Assembly (NCBI GenBank): GCA_009192285.1
Contig: CM018603.1
Coordinates: forward strand, 5,391,613-5,455,612
Reading direction: 5' to 3'
From: Morchella semilibera
Taxonomy: Eukaryota; Ascomycota; Pezizomycetes; Pezizales; Morchellaceae
Length of the DNA: 64,000 nucleotides
The notes under the pieces were generated by a model. It had not been told where the DNA came from. It saw nothing but the letters and a program-made list of their open reading frames with translations, and did no database searches. Positions 1 through 12,400 of the stretch are shown piece by piece. The position numbers were made by a program, and so were the translations under genes. Within the stretch, counting starts at the first letter, position 1. The number at the start of each line of letters is the position of its first letter.

Positions 1-2330
1 GAACGGAAGACCTTCTGACCTGATATAGGTGGAAGTTGCATTAAATCCTGCATACAAATGATATGTAGATTTCCGAAAGTTTTCAAGTTATTATGTATCC
101 TTGCAAACAATCAAGACATAAATCCAATAACTCTGCATTCACCATCAATATCTCATCTATTACCAATATTTTAATACACCGTATTTCTTCAAGCCTATCA
201 GAAGGTTGCAAGCGATTTGACTTTAACATTTCACCTCCACTATCTGCACCTATGTTTAATGCTGGATGAATGGTTTGGCCCAATATATTATTCGCCACAA
301 TACCGGTTGGTGCAAGCTTGAGATATTTAAAGTGATATACGTCAAACTAACGTTCTAATACGTTTAGGAGATATGATTTCCCGTACCTGCAGATCCAGTA
401 ATAAAGAACTTGAGGCTAATACCACTGATAGGAAAGTTAAAAAGTGATTGGGTAACTTTTGTATATGCATAATATTGATCACTGTGTAGACTGAATACCG
501 CCTCGTTGTTTTGAATCGGAATGGATAGTAGTTTTAGTTCAAGTAGTTGTTTTCGGACAATCTCTTGAACAGGTTCTTCAGACATTGATAATACAGCTTC
601 TACCAATTCCTGATAAATGCTTGTGATAGGTAGGGTAGTCTGTTGTGTTCCTTTCTGGTATATACGTTGAACTTGTTCATACATATCAGGAAATCGCTGA
701 AACAAATGCTCTCGGTAGTTGAGATAACCACCATGTATCTCATCATCAGATCGCCAATCCTGAATCTCTAATAGTTTATTAAAGAAAAATCTCTGTCCAT
801 CTGCTAATCGTCTATAACATATCCGGATCATATGTGGCTACTGTAAATTAGCTTCACAATTGATATAGATAAAATTACAATGAGTAAAATATCTTTTTCC
901 GTTGATAAACAAAATTACCTAACTTATCTATCCAAGCTTCAGTCTGTGATCGCCAACGAATTTGTTCTATTTTATAGAGTGAGTAGCATTTGAAGTAAGT
1001 AAGATGTTCAAAGACGATATTCTCTGGTCGGTTCAAATATTACTCAATAGCGTCAGGGTAGAAAATATCTTCAGAGGTGGGATCAACTTCCAATGACCAA
1101 GCAGGTTTAACTACGCTAGAACGATATAATGGCATTGAAGTAGGTAGATAGACACATGAACTTGACATTTGAAAAATTGGAAAGCTTAAGAGTAAAACCA
1201 TGGTTTCAATAAATCTCATTCTTCGAGCAAGAAGATGATTATTAGTCTGACTTGAACTTATGACGTTGATAATAGATTTTGGTTCCGCTTTAGTAATATA
1301 TTTTGTTATATATTTGGATAAATTACTAGAGGTACAATATTGTACGTTGCAATGCCCTCATAATAACAGGAACCTAGGCTGTATGGGACAATATACCGGT
1401 TCTCCTCTTTAATTCTTTTATATGTATATCCAACTTCTTCTTCCTTCTGGTATGTGATATTTGAAAGTTCCACAAGAAACTCTTTTCTACAGGTTCCAAC
1501 CTCATCCCTACTCCCGCCACATAGTCGAGATTCACATGAATGAGCGTGGTGCTGCATAACGAAAGCATATAGTTCCGGTTCTGTATCGGGATTTGGTAGG
1601 TCGGTTCGAATAAGAGTTTACTCAATAAGTTGATTTTGTGTTAATTCCGACCACAGAAGCGAGTGTGTATGTATTGCACCCCTCAATTGAAATTCATGCC
1701 GTTCAACTAACTCATTTAAATATCTAAAACCTGATACTGAAAAGATCCGGAGAAAAGATTTTTTAATCCAATGACAACGTTCGTAATAGTACTGCGCAGC
1801 ATCCTATGGTCGATTTTAAGGCAATATATTGTGATTGGCTGTTTGTTGTAGAATGTTTTGGTAATCACTCCACCGTTTAGAAAACGTAGTAGCAATGAAT
1901 AAAGTAGGTATTCCATATGTCTGTAGCATACATTGAACATGACTTTTTACGTTCAGAAAAAATATATCACCTGTCTGTATGAATCGTGAAACAGTTGTAG
2001 TCAGATGTTCAATAACGATAGACCATAGACCGTATTGACTCTATTGTAATAATTCAGCAGCGTTATGTCGTGAATTTGCACCTCTCTCTTGATATCCTTT
2101 AACAACATGACACCTACCCTGCAGTATTCTAATTGCTTCAATTTCCATGTATATCCATGGTCCTGAGTAATTATCATCATGGAAAACGGATATAATTGAG
2201 CTGAGTTTGATTTTAGCATCAGCAGCCATGGTATTTTTACAACGGATTGTATTTGGTTGTTGAATTGAATGTATATACTGTCCCTTACCCCAGGGATATA
2301 AAACTAAAAAGAGTAATGCTTCCAAAGCAT
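1..2330 (-). mobile_element. Decayed Helitron replicase-helicase, cut by the window start
   Basis: Rolling-circle transposon (Helitron) coding remains read on the minus strand. From high to low coordinates: a Helitron-like N-terminal region at about 2.33-2.04 kb (EALLFLVLYPWGKGQY), a Cys/His segment near 1.55 kb (MQHHAHSCESRLCGG) followed by the typical RYIVPYS stretch, and a Pif1-type helicase at 0.83-0.08 kb with a Walker-A-like FITGSAGTG and a Walker-B-like ILVIDEI. In the family the Rep nuclease nicks and joins DNA and the helicase unwinds it. The reading is broken by many stops and frame changes: the Walker A reads GTGNH where GTGKS is expected, and the Walker B reads DEILM where DEISM is expected. 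The copy is therefore non-functional. The helicase C-terminus and the element's 3' end lie outside the window. Family call is firm; exact limits are not. Confidence 0.88.
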
Positions 2331-2647
2331 GATCTGATCGTTGTATTCCAATACCTTAGTTTGAATTGATAGAGAGAGGGGATACAACTGGCAATCAAAA
2401 ATACCGATGGTATTCATTTGCGATCTGTAAGGGATAATTGAAAGGAACCCTAACTATATCAGGGCGGTTTCAAAGTCGTGTTTAATCCAAATTTGGATCA
2501 GTATTGGAAATCAAGGAGACCGTAGGTAAAGGACTCAGTTGCAGCTCTCTTCGTATATTATATCTCTGAAATGGTATATAATTTGCCAATAGCCAACTGC
2601 GACAACGTTCAAGCTTTTCAGTATCATGATATCGATTGAATTGATTT

Positions 2648-2784
2648 CATCAGCAAGACTTCATTTGTCTCCTGATGTCTCCTGATTCTTAGGAGACTCA
2701 AAAATCATCTAGGAGTCTCAGGAGCCTCTCAGGAGACCCAGGAGACTGTTGGGAGATTCCAGTCACAAGTTGAGCTTGCTGATG
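2648..2784. mobile_element. Small TIR element, CATCAGCAAG family, copy 1
   Basis: A 137-bp element starting CATCAGCAAG and ending CTTGCTGATG, with an interior full of GTCTCCTGAG-like words. It is flanked by TT on both sides, a 2-bp target duplication. Two more copies lie at 3344 and 3640. Non-coding. Confidence 0.7.
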
Positions 2785-3343
2785 TTACCACCGGTGGGAA
2801 AGCTTTATGAATATTCACTAACGTAGCATAAAGACTGAAACTTAGCATTTATACGCACAGGGACTGAAATTTAGCACTAATACCACCGGTGGTAAATAGT
2901 TTATCAACCGTTGGTGAAATTACTTTTGACACGTTGACCGCTCCATCCCCAAGCCAGTAACCGAAACAACATATTCGATAAGTGTAAAATATATAGGCAT
3001 ATTGTAACAGGGTAACGCAGCGCAAAAAAGAAGATGACAATGATGACGCAGAGGGGCTCGAGGAGTACAGCCTAAGCGACGAGGAGACCAACGAAGACAG
3101 AGGCAACACCGGGCAGGCACAAGCACAGGCACCGGCGAAGACAAAGGCAGGGGCAAAGGCACAAGGGCACAGGGCAGAGGAAGCGAGGACCGGATGGACC
3201 TCAACGAGAACGATGAGAGGTACTATGGATTTCCTCTTTCTAGAGGGCGAAGTCTTTAGTACGAGAAGCTATGGCTTTAGAAGTAGGAGTAAATTCCTAT
3301 ATATCGAAATAACAGAAAGATGAGACAGAGAGGAAAGAAAGAA

Positions 3344-3480
3344 CATCAGCAAACCCAACTTATGACTGCAGTCTTCCAACTGTCTCCTAGGTCTCCTGAG
3401 AGCCTCCTGAGACTCTTGAATATTTTTCGAGTCTCCTGAGGCTCAGGAGATATCAGGAGACAAATGAAGTCTTGCTGATG
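3344..3480. mobile_element. Small TIR element, CATCAGCAAG family, copy 2
   Basis: A 137-bp copy with CATCAGCAAA and CTTGCTGATG ends, inserted in the dispersed repeat. The uninterrupted sequence at about 39,785-39,815 acts as the empty site and shows that insertion duplicated 2 bp (AA). Confidence 0.75.
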
Positions 3481-3639
3481 AAAGAACTAAGGAAAACACC
3501 TATCCCCGCTATTTAACACCCCTCCTTCACTAGTTCGCTATGACTCATACGTCAGCTCATTGAAACCCATAGAAATCTATAGCACCCACAACTCGTATTC
3601 CTCTCCACCATCTTCACTATTTACATTATAAATCCATCA

Positions 3640-3776
3640 CATCAGCAAACTCAACTTATGACTGCAGTCTCCCAACAGTCTCCCAAGTCTCCTGAGAGTC
3701 TCCTGAGACTCCTGGAGATATTTTGAGTCTCCTGAGGCTCAGGAGACATCAGGAGACAAATGGAGTCTTGCTGATG
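3640..3776. mobile_element. Small TIR element, CATCAGCAAG family, copy 3
   Basis: A 137-bp copy in the same orientation as copy 2 and very similar to it. The empty site near 39,630-39,650 again shows a 2-bp duplication (CA). Confidence 0.75.
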
Positions 3777-3925
3777 CACGCCATCGAACCTCCTAGAACC
3801 CAATAACGACACTCCCCTCCTTTAGCACACCCCTTTCCCGCTTAGTATTACCCTAACAATCACAATAGCGCTTCGACTACCGAACCCTCGGGACCGATGC
3901 CAAGATGCCGGGACACATATTGTAC

Positions 3926-4799
3926 ACCTTTCACATGGGAATGAGAAAATAAACAGAAAAGAAATTTATACAAACCAAAGTTTCGTACAGTCTTTGGATT
4001 TGGTTGAAAATAGTTCATCGGGTATTGGTATCCAGAGCTGAAATTTATAATTAAAAGTTCAAATTATAAGAAATATATATAATGTGAATTACAAAGTTTC
4101 CCCACTTTCTTTATACATACTTAATTTTGATAAATAATGATATTATACTTGCCGATAATAAAACCATGATATTATAGTCGCCGATTACATGGATATATTT
4201 CTTGGTTTTTTGATAATATACATATATGGATAATAATATCAACGGTAGATTCCGGTTAGAGTCACGAAATCCGATAAATGATATTTTCATATCTCTTGAC
4301 ATAAATATCTACATCTAATAACATATTATTCAACATACCTTGAAATCAAACTAAAATAGTCAAAATTTTATAGTAGGGAAAAAACATATACAATCTGGAA
4401 TGTTTAGAAGATTACAAACCAAATAAAAACTCAGACATAATACATACCGAAGAATAATTATATAGTAATTTGAAAAGAAACAATTCTCAAATTCGTTGAT
4501 ATCATCTCTTGTGATAATAATAAAGTTCCCATCATATATAAAGATATATATTATTTGTACTGTATATATTATGTATTTTATATTAGTTATATATAGTTAA
4601 AAATGTATAAATGTATATGATTTCACAATGTGTGTCAACCCCTATTAGGAAATCTCATACTAAAGAGGTTTAGTGCTGTTACACTACCATTGAAAACCGA
4701 CACGCATATAGTTTTAGTATGTTTAATAGCGCTGCCACATGGCGCGGGTGGCGCTGATCACCACCGATTACAAGAACTATGTTCGCGTTGGCTCACACA
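3926..4799. other. AT-rich non-coding stretch
   Basis: Strongly AT-rich, most clearly at 4.0-4.6 kb. I see no gene, TIR pair or repeat here; the short open frames have no recognisable content. Confidence 0.5.
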
Positions 4800-4801
4800 T
4801 A

Positions 4802-7075
4802 GATGCCTTCCCCCTCCACCGGAACACTCCCCCCAGTGGAACAGGTCGTGGTTGGTGGATTTTGGCCTGGGTTGTATGGGGTGAGTTTGAGATCATCGTA
4901 CTATTAAAGAAGTGATCACTAACAAAATTCTCTAGGGAAGTACGAGTGTTTTTTCTATTCAGATCCCAAAATCAGCGTGTGCGATTAAGAATTCATTAAT
5001 GACCCGAAGCATCTTTGTATACATTAGAGAATAGATGTCTAGTATTCTATACCCTCAGCGCCTTCAGGATAGTTTGGCCATTTGCTGAAATTAGCCAACT
5101 CCATACCCTGAAACTGCGATTGGATTTGGTTTACTGAGTCCCCGATTTCTTCACTACTAGTAATACCTTTACTGGAACTGCCTCGCTTCCTTTTCTGAGC
5201 TTCTATATAGGCTCCTGTACATAATCTACTCGCTGTGGGTATTTTCCTTCTGTTGGGTTTTGAATGACGGATGCGTTCAAGCTCTAATAACTATTAGTAG
5301 GCAATATAGGAAATAATTTATTATTTACTGTTACCTTTCTGAGTCTTGTCTTTCTCATATCTCAAGAAGGAGATTTCTACCTGTTGTCTCTCTAGTTCTG
5401 CTTGCTGTTGATCCAAAACCTCGGATAGCAAATTGAGATTAGTGTTTGACACTGTTTCAGGATTGCGCTTTTGCTGTTCAAGGTGTGAACGTGCTATATT
5501 ATATGCGTCCACAAGTGGTTGTGACCAGGATTGGGGTGTCCAAGGACGAGGAGGTGGTTCAGGAATGCGTCGTTTTGCTGCTTCAGGATTAAAAGGCCAT
5601 GCGCCTGCTAAAGCAAAAGCTCGGCTACAAATTGAACCCTTACTATTAGAGTCCACTGTCATATCTCTGAAGGTTTTTTGACGGGCAGGCTCCAAAAAAT
5701 CCATAAAACTGTGTCTCCCAATTCCTATCTTACCATACCGTGAATGCTCTTGAACTTGTATGCCGTACCAATGCTGATAATGTCTGAAGACTTCGACATC
5801 TAATGGTTGAAGCAAATGGGTAGCGTGTGATGGAAGACATAAAACAATAATTTTATGATCCCAACAAAACTCTATTGCTTTCAGGTTCATATGGGCAGCA
5901 AGGCCGTCAACAAGAAGTAACCGCCATTGACCATTGGCTCTGTTTGAAATATATCATATATTAGTAAAATTATATATAATTATATGTAAAAATACTAGTA
6001 TTAAACATGGATTTTTACCTTTCAGTTGTATCAGGCTCAAATATATTTATTATCCAATCTGTATATAACTCGGAATCGATCCATCCTGATTCTGAGTATG
6101 CATACAAATATCCATTTGAATCTCTCCTAGACCATCCATAGTTGTGGTTTTAGCCTTTATAAATAATTAAAGGCCTTGCAACAAAATCATCGGCGGAAAT
6201 ACACTCCAATATTGTAACCATTTCTCTCGTTCCATCCTCAGCCAGCTCTGCTTGCTCAGGATAACCATGTTGTATAATTACTTTACACAACGCTGCTTCA
6301 CCAATACGAAAGCCTTTCTCATCTAGGTTGTAAAAATTCTGTCCTTCGATCGCAAATTCAATTAACACCTTCTTTAATTTTGAAAAGTAGTCATTGTACA
6401 TGTTGAGGTCGTGATTTGCAGTTGCGTGTGTATAGTGTAACCGTTTTGCATATTTTGTCTCGTAGAAAGCATGCCATTTTTGAAAATGCTTTGAAGTCCA
6501 GTTTTTTCCAACTTTTGCATTATCTATGCCTGTTTTCTGTTGTAGAATTCCGTTTGCGTATTCGGTAAAGATAGGAACAGTGACAGCAAAGTTGTGAGAT
6601 GTCATTCGATTGCATACTTCGAATAGGTATTTGGCTTCATTATCTAATTGCATGTCAGTATTCCTCCAAGTATCATAACCACACCACTTACCGGAAAGAT
6701 GTTGTCGCCTTTCAATATCCTTTACTTTATTTCTACCATCTCGCAACCGCATTGCAAGCGTGCTTGGCTTCACCAGTTCAAAGCAAGCGGCAGTCTTGCG
6801 TATAGAATTATATTCAGGTGCTGTCTTATACAACCGCTCTGCCTCTGCTAACTGATTCTCCTTCCTGAGAGTGAGATCGCTAATAACCATTTTGCTGAAT
6901 TTGTTGTCCTCGCTTGATAGTATAGAGCCTCATGGTTTGATTCCTTGGAAGCTGAACCTATACCAAGACTAATGACATATACTGTCTCAGAAACCAACCA
7001 ATCACGGCATCTGAAAACACTTGGGTCTTACTCTGTTCCACTGGGGGGAGTGTTCCGGTGGAGGGGGAAGGCGTC
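4802..7075 (-). mobile_element. Fot1/pogo-type DNA transposon with 43-bp TIRs
   Basis: A 2,274-bp element bounded by inverted repeats at 4802-4844 and 7033-7075 (GATGCCTTCCCCCTCC... with one mismatch in 43). It is flanked by TA dinucleotides at 4800-4801 and 7076-7077, the target duplication of Tc1/mariner/pogo elements. A single transposase gene lies inside on the minus strand. The intact ends and near-identical TIRs suggest a fairly recent insertion. It sits about 125 bp upstream of the kinase-ankyrin start codon and so probably inserted into that gene's promoter region. Confidence 0.92.
5321..6890 (-). pseudogene. Fot1/pogo DDE transposase with one in-frame stop
   Basis: Cut-and-paste transposase of the CENP-B/DDE_1 type. 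The start is the ATG at 6890. The N-terminal third has helix-turn-helix DNA-binding sequence (PSTLAMRLRDG; later NWTSKHFQKWH). The catalytic core follows: first Asp in YNLDEKGFRIG, second in LLLVDGLAAHM, third in LQPLDVEVF. An intron of about 80 bp (5942-6019) joins EPDTTE to RANGQWR in frame. A TAA stop near 6150, just after LIIYKG, interrupts an otherwise continuous reading (next NHNYGWSRR). The C-terminal ~190 residues end in a Gln/Glu-rich helical tail. Apart from that stop it looks whole, so it is a recently dead copy or a sequence error. Confidence 0.87.
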
Positions 7076-7199
7076 TATCCAATAGAAACACCGTGCCAGC
7101 ACTCAAGCCCCGCCCCAACGCTCGAGCGGGGTCTCATCCTCATCACACAACCCTGACAATACCACCATATAAATACCCATAGGCCAACAGAACGAAGAA

Positions 7200-9770
7200 A
7201 TGGCATTCAAATCCTCGCAGGTTGAACACCTCAAATTGGTCGCCGAATTCATTGGCAAATCACGTTGCAAGCATACTATCGCCGGCCCGGGGGAGCTGGT
7301 AAGGTATGAAACCTGGACGAGGACCAAGCGACTTGGAGAGGGTGGGTTTGGTGTGGTTTATCAAGAGACCTGTTCAGAGACGAGGGATGTTAGGGCGGTG
7401 AAGCGGATCAGCAAATCATTGGCTATCAGATGGGACGAAGTGGGGATCTTGGAACAACTGCGCTCGGTAATCCTCCGTCAGCCCCGCTGAAACCGTGGAG
7501 GACTAAGTGCAATGGTTTACTAACGCCCCTATGTTCCCAAATTAGAATCCAGAGCACTTCGTGCAGTTAATAGGATGGTTTGAGGATAAATATGATGTTT
7601 ATTTGGCCATGGAATTCCTTCCGGGCGATCTAGGGGGACTACTCAAAGAAACTGGAGGTCTCAGTGAAAACGAGTCAAGAAGCGTTACAAAGCAGATTCT
7701 TACTAGCCTAGAAATCCTACATAAGAAGGGTATCTGCCATAGGGATCTCAAGCCCGGAAATATCTTGATTTCTAAATGGGCACCGCTTCGAGTAAAAATT
7801 GGCGACTTTGGCGTCTCTAAGCTTAAGGACCCCGACGGCAAGACCGAATGGCGAACCACCACAGGCACTACACCCTTCATGGCACCGGAGATCCAAGATC
7901 TCTCTACCTGCGATCAGGAAAGCAGCATATATACGACAGCAGTTGATATCTGGTCCTTGGGGTGTTTAGTGTACTTCATGATGACCAATACACTACCGTT
8001 CCCTCAGACTAAAGACCTGAAGAACCATATACATAATCGAAGTCAATTCCCACCCAGGACGGCCGTCGCACTGACTATCCCGGACTCAGCAGTTGGATTT
8101 CTGACTAGTTTGCTTCAGCACGTACCAGAAAAACGACCTCCGGCGTCGCAAGCTCTACTGCACTCTTGGCTTTCCATTCAGGAGCAGATCGACGAGGCAG
8201 GATGGGCGGATATATCCTCTGGAGCAGGTAAACCTGTCTCTGCGTCTGGACCTAACCAAAAGGTAGGCACCGCAAGCGACGCGGCCCCCGCAGCTGGAGG
8301 TAAATCGGCTACCAAAGACAAGCCGGGCCAAAAGAACCCTCGGGTTGCCATCACTGCTTGGAGAAGAGGTAAAATACCCTATATTCTGTACCGTTATCTT
8401 GCTGTTTCTGGTATACGAGAGTTGACTGAAGTTATAGACGCTCTTCAACACGTATTAGTGGCGGCTGCTGCGAGCGGCAATTGCGAGCTGCTTGTACAGC
8501 AACTGGGGAAGGGGGCAGGTCCTATGGAGGATCCTTCGGGATATACACCAATATACGTCGCTGCGAAGAATGGCCACCTCTCGATCATCAAACTGCTACT
8601 AGAGCACGGGGCCGATCTAGGCGTTGGGGTACTCATGAGGTCTCTGCGTTGCACGGGGCTACTAGCGCGGGAAAGCTTCAGATAGCTCAATACCTATTGG
8701 ATAAAGGTGCTGACATTTCGGCAAGGACTAAGGAGGGGTACATGGCTCACCATATCGCTGCACAAATTGGTGCCACTGAGGTGCTCCAGCTCCTGGTTGA
8801 AAGGGGGGCAGATATTTCGGCTTTGGGGGGAACACGGGGACGGACCGCTCTAATGTATGCTGCGTTCAATGGCCATCTGGGCGGGGCACGCTACCTACTG
8901 GACGGAGGTGCAGATATTTTGGCAAGGGATAACGAGGGGCGCATGGCTCACCATATCGCTGCGGAATTTGGTGCCACTGAGGTGCTTCAGCTCCTAGTTG
9001 AAAGGGGGCAGATATTTCGGCAACGGATAACGAGGGGCGCATGGCTCACCATATCGTTGCGGAACCTGGTGCAACTGAGGTGCTTCAGCTCCTGGTTGAA
9101 AGGGGGGCAGATATCGCGGCTTTGGGAGGAACACGGGGACGGACCGCTCTAATGTATGCTGTGTTCAAGGGCCATCTGGACGCAGCACGCTACCTACTGG
9201 ATAGAGGTGCAGATGTTTCGGCAACGGATAGCGAGGGGCAAATGGCTCACCACATCGCTGCACAATTTGGTGCCACTGACAGGTGCAGATATTTCGGCAA
9301 CGGATAACGAGGGGCGCATGGCTCACCATATCGCTGCACAATCTGGTGCAACTGAGGTCCTTCAGCTCCTGGTTGAGCGAGGGGCAGATAAATCAGCACG
9401 GGACACATCCGCCAGGAGATGCACCGCCCTAATGTATGCTGCGTGGGAAGGTCATTTGGACTCAACACGCTACCTACTGCAGGGAGGAGCAGATGTTTCG
9501 GAGGGGGCGTTGGTTAGTACGTTGGGTGCTTTAAAACTGGGATCGGAACGTGGTTATATCGATATAGTATGCCTACTACTGGATAGAGGGGCCTATACCT
9601 CTGTGGCGGCTGCGGCTGAGGAAGCAATGTCATTGGCTGCCAGCCAAGGTCATACGGAAATTGTGATGCTGATCACCGAGTGGTTCGAGAACGAAATGAG
9701 TATAGCTTCCACTGATCTGGGTAACCTCCAGCTCAATCAAGGACCCCTACTTAAACCGGTGGGTTTATAA
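7200..9770 (+). pseudogene. Protein kinase-ankyrin repeat gene, frame broken in the repeats
   Basis: Exon 1 7200-7466; 79-bp intron 7467-7545 with a CTAAC branch site; then a second exon. A further 69-bp intron is likely at 8369-8437, is phase 1 and in frame whether or not it is removed. The kinase is complete in motifs: glycine loop LGEGGFGVVYQ, ATP lysine in VRAVKRI, catalytic loop HRDLKPGN, DFG, activation-segment end GTTPFMAPE, and DIWSLGCLVYF. A low-complexity linker precedes at least seven ankyrin repeats. The frame changes near 8620 (one extra base), near 9005 (a G run one base shorter than in the sister repeat) and near 9280 (part of a repeat missing). Uninterrupted, it would be an 800-odd-residue Ser/Thr kinase that likely senses ligands through ankyrin repeats, as proposed for fungal NLR-like proteins. 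It may be a pseudogene or carry repeat-region assembly errors. Confidence 0.85.
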
Positions 9771-11708
9771 TTTATGGCGTTGCGAGATTTTCAGACCCGG
9801 CCTCCGATTGTTCACCCCGCAGACACTCCAACTCATACTTTCCACGTATCTGGTTTTAACTCGACTGTCGGCGCGACCTGATAACGGCCTCCGGTAGATA
9901 CACCCCCTTATCAACTGCGTAATTTCAATAACTCTCCAAAGCCACGATCCCCATCCGAACCCATGTTCCAGCACCCCCAGCCCCCTGTCCCGCCTGCCCC
10001 TCTCTTCATACACACCTCTCAGAAAGTTGTTCCCCATATCTCTGTTAGATCTTTGCTTTTGCCTTGTTCAGCTGAATACCGGCATATATATTGTCTCATG
10101 CCTTACTGTCCCACGAATATTTCTTCCTTTGACCTCTTCCATTCGTTCTTATTTCATCAAGACTGCCATATTCACATGTTCGATGTATGTTCTTTTCCCA
10201 GGGTAGTTCGCAGGACGATGTAGGCCTTGGCGTAGGAGTGTTTTACGCGGCGGGGGTCTCTTTATTTCCATCGAGGGTCATTTTTTTCATAACCTTTTTC
10301 TCGTTGTTTTCTTCCGAGTTTCTCCGTTATTCTCCTATGGCATCTCCATCAATAAATTGAACTAGCAATTTTTTCCATAATCTATAGCCCGAGTATTCCA
10401 CTGGTAAAGGATTTGCTGGATTAGAGCGTTTTGGAAACCAACTTCTGAGTCTAAATTTTTAGTTCTTGGCGACCGGTTTTTGGTATGGATAGCTCGCCAG
10501 GGGCTCGGAATTTGAGACCAAAATTTGAGGTCAAAATTCGAAGATTTGGGTGTTGCCAAAACGCTCTATTCTCGTTGAACTGTTGGGCCATTTCCTCATG
10601 GTCTCCTGGTTGCGGGGAGGGCTCCGTCCAATGCTCTCAAAGCCTTTGAAATCAACTTCGCACCTTGGGCAAGCATGATTGTTGATATTCTAGAAGGGGG
10701 AGTGTCCGGGTCTGTCGGCTATCCGCCCGGACAAGATAGGAAAACATAGGAGTCGGTGGACACCGTTATTGCATGGGCTAGTTGTAGCACCTTAACACGA
10801 CGATAATAAGTCGAAGCAATGAGGGGGGGTTACATATATTGAAGACATCGATACTGTAAGCACCGTTCGCCGAATGGGTATTTCCACTAGCTAAAATGTT
10901 TATTAGCCAAGAACTATTATATAATACATGTCTCTCCATCAATTTTGTAACCTATGTCTATCGTTTTATTCGTACTATCAGGTGCAGATCTCGTTTTCCA
11001 AGCTCATCCGAAATCTGGAAAGTTGTGGGACATATTCTATGGTAGAGCACCCACTGGCGAAGACTAAAGTCTATAAGATGCAGAAGCCTTGGTTATCACG
11101 TAGAGGTGTAAGCGAACAGGGGTTCCGGATTCGTAGTTGTTTCAATACCTATTCTGGCCTATTCAGAAATCGAAGGAATTAAGCTGCTATAAGCCGGGAA
11201 GAAACATATCATAATGGAGCTGTGGAAGCTTAGGAACAGGTATGTCAAGGCCCTGGAAACGGGGGAGATCGAGCTGGAGCAGTCTGGGCTTCCTCAGCTT
11301 GGTGCTTGAGGGTTGTTTGTTCCGGGTCATGGGTCGTAGCGCAAGGAGTAAAATCAAGGTCATGGTAAGTCACTCGGATCTGCATTAGTACAACTGTTCG
11401 TTTTTTTTTGTTTTTTTTTCTCCCTCCGTTTTGCCCGCCTACCGCACGCAGCCTTACAGCATGACAATGAAACCGTTTGATCTATTGACCGATACTTATG
11501 CAGCACGAGGGCTATGGCAAAATATTTCCTCCCACTCACTAGCGGGTGCGGCTTCCCTCACCGGTAAAGAGAGAAAGAAAGGAATAAAATAGGAAAAATC
11601 ACAGACAACTGTTGCTGATGACAAGAACCCATCTCGGGGAGTGTCACGGACCACGCTCTCATTTCCCGCAATAAATACTAATGCATACAGATAGATATTC
11701 CAAACAGA
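9771..11708. other. Intergenic, one small TIR element
   Basis: Apart from the TIR element at 10,424-10,566 I see no gene. A short helical-looking stretch at 11,214-11,309 (MELWKLRNRYVKALETG) could be a gene fragment, but nothing around it supports a gene. Confidence 0.4.
10424..10566. mobile_element. TIR element, GAGCGTTTTGG family, copy 1
   Basis: A 143-bp element between TA dinucleotides (10,422-10,423 and 10,567-10,568) with GAGCGTTTTGG / CCAAAACGCTC ends. The interior is palindromic with words such as TTGGCGACCGG. TA duplication and size fit a mariner-type MITE. Relatives lie at 12,808 (left end only), 27,348-27,445 and 59,851-59,958. Confidence 0.75.
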
Positions 11709-12400
11709 CTACAGCACCTCCTCCAAATCGATCCCCCGAAACAGTACCAACTGCAGGAATGTCTCATAATATAAAGCATTCGTCTTAAAGCCCGCCATCT
11801 GGTCCAGGTATGCGTAGCGCGCCCAAGCCGCTCTCTGGTACCTCCCGTAGCGAGGTTCACTATAGAGGGAGGGGTAGTCTACACCGGCCGTCGGGAAACC
11901 ATCGTGTGTGAGCGACACCTTCTTGAGCAGTGCTGCCATTGCTTCACCCTCCTCCTTGAACCTGTTGGGTGTTCCTGTAAGCGGAAACAGCCGCGAGGCG
12001 ATCGCGCGGAGCCCATTGTCTAGCTCCTTCAGCATGCGTTCGCTGAGCTGCACGACATCCCCGGCGCGGACAAGACCGAGATACACACCGCGACCTAGCC
12101 AGAGACCTCAGCGTGGGGGGGACAAGATACGGAGAAGCACTTGGACTACCGACCTACTGTGCTCACGCCCTGAGCAGGTGGATGGGTACACCGGCTATTG
12201 CACGCCTGCGGCTCCCGGTCGTCCTGCCCGCGTGCGACGACCCGCGCGAGCTGGTCGGTCTTGGCCTGTAGAAGAAGGATCTGTTGCGTCAGGTCGCCGA
12301 TCTTGTCCTGGAGGGCATCGACATTGCTTGTGTCCTCGGCGGAGGAGGGCTCGGTGGTGATTGTTGTGGTGACGATGGTTCGGGCTTTCTTGGTCTCCAT
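11709..12400 (-). CDS. Unknown 210-aa protein with N-terminal coiled coil
   Basis: Minus-strand gene with two exons: complement(12154..12400) and complement(11709..12094), joined across a 59-bp intron (GT...TGGCTAG) in phase 1. The product starts METKKARTIV. It has a heptad-like segment at about residues 29-54 (ALQDKIGDLTQQILLLQAK), then a helical C-terminal half (LSERMLKELDNGLRAIASR ... YLDQMAGFKTNALYYETF) ending GIDLEEVL. No transmembrane segment or signal peptide is seen. The start was chosen because upstream sequence in frame is proline-rich and non-conserved in style. I do not recognise the family. Intact reading across the intron and ordinary amino-acid composition make a real gene likely. 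Confidence 0.62.

Larger units (their letters stand above)
3005..3925 (+). repeat. Dispersed ~0.9-kb repeat, copy A (with two nested TIR elements)
   Basis: This segment matches the reverse complement of 39,500-40,125. The coding-like part at 3.02-3.2 kb would read as an acidic then Gln/Ala/Lys-rich peptide (DDNDDAEGLEEYSLSDEE). The copy at 39.9-40.1 kb preserves the same acidic stretch (SLSDEKTDEDKGN) on the minus strand. Copy A is interrupted by two CATCAGCAAG elements that are absent from copy B. I do not recognise the family; it may be the tail of a larger transposon gene. Confidence 0.65.
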
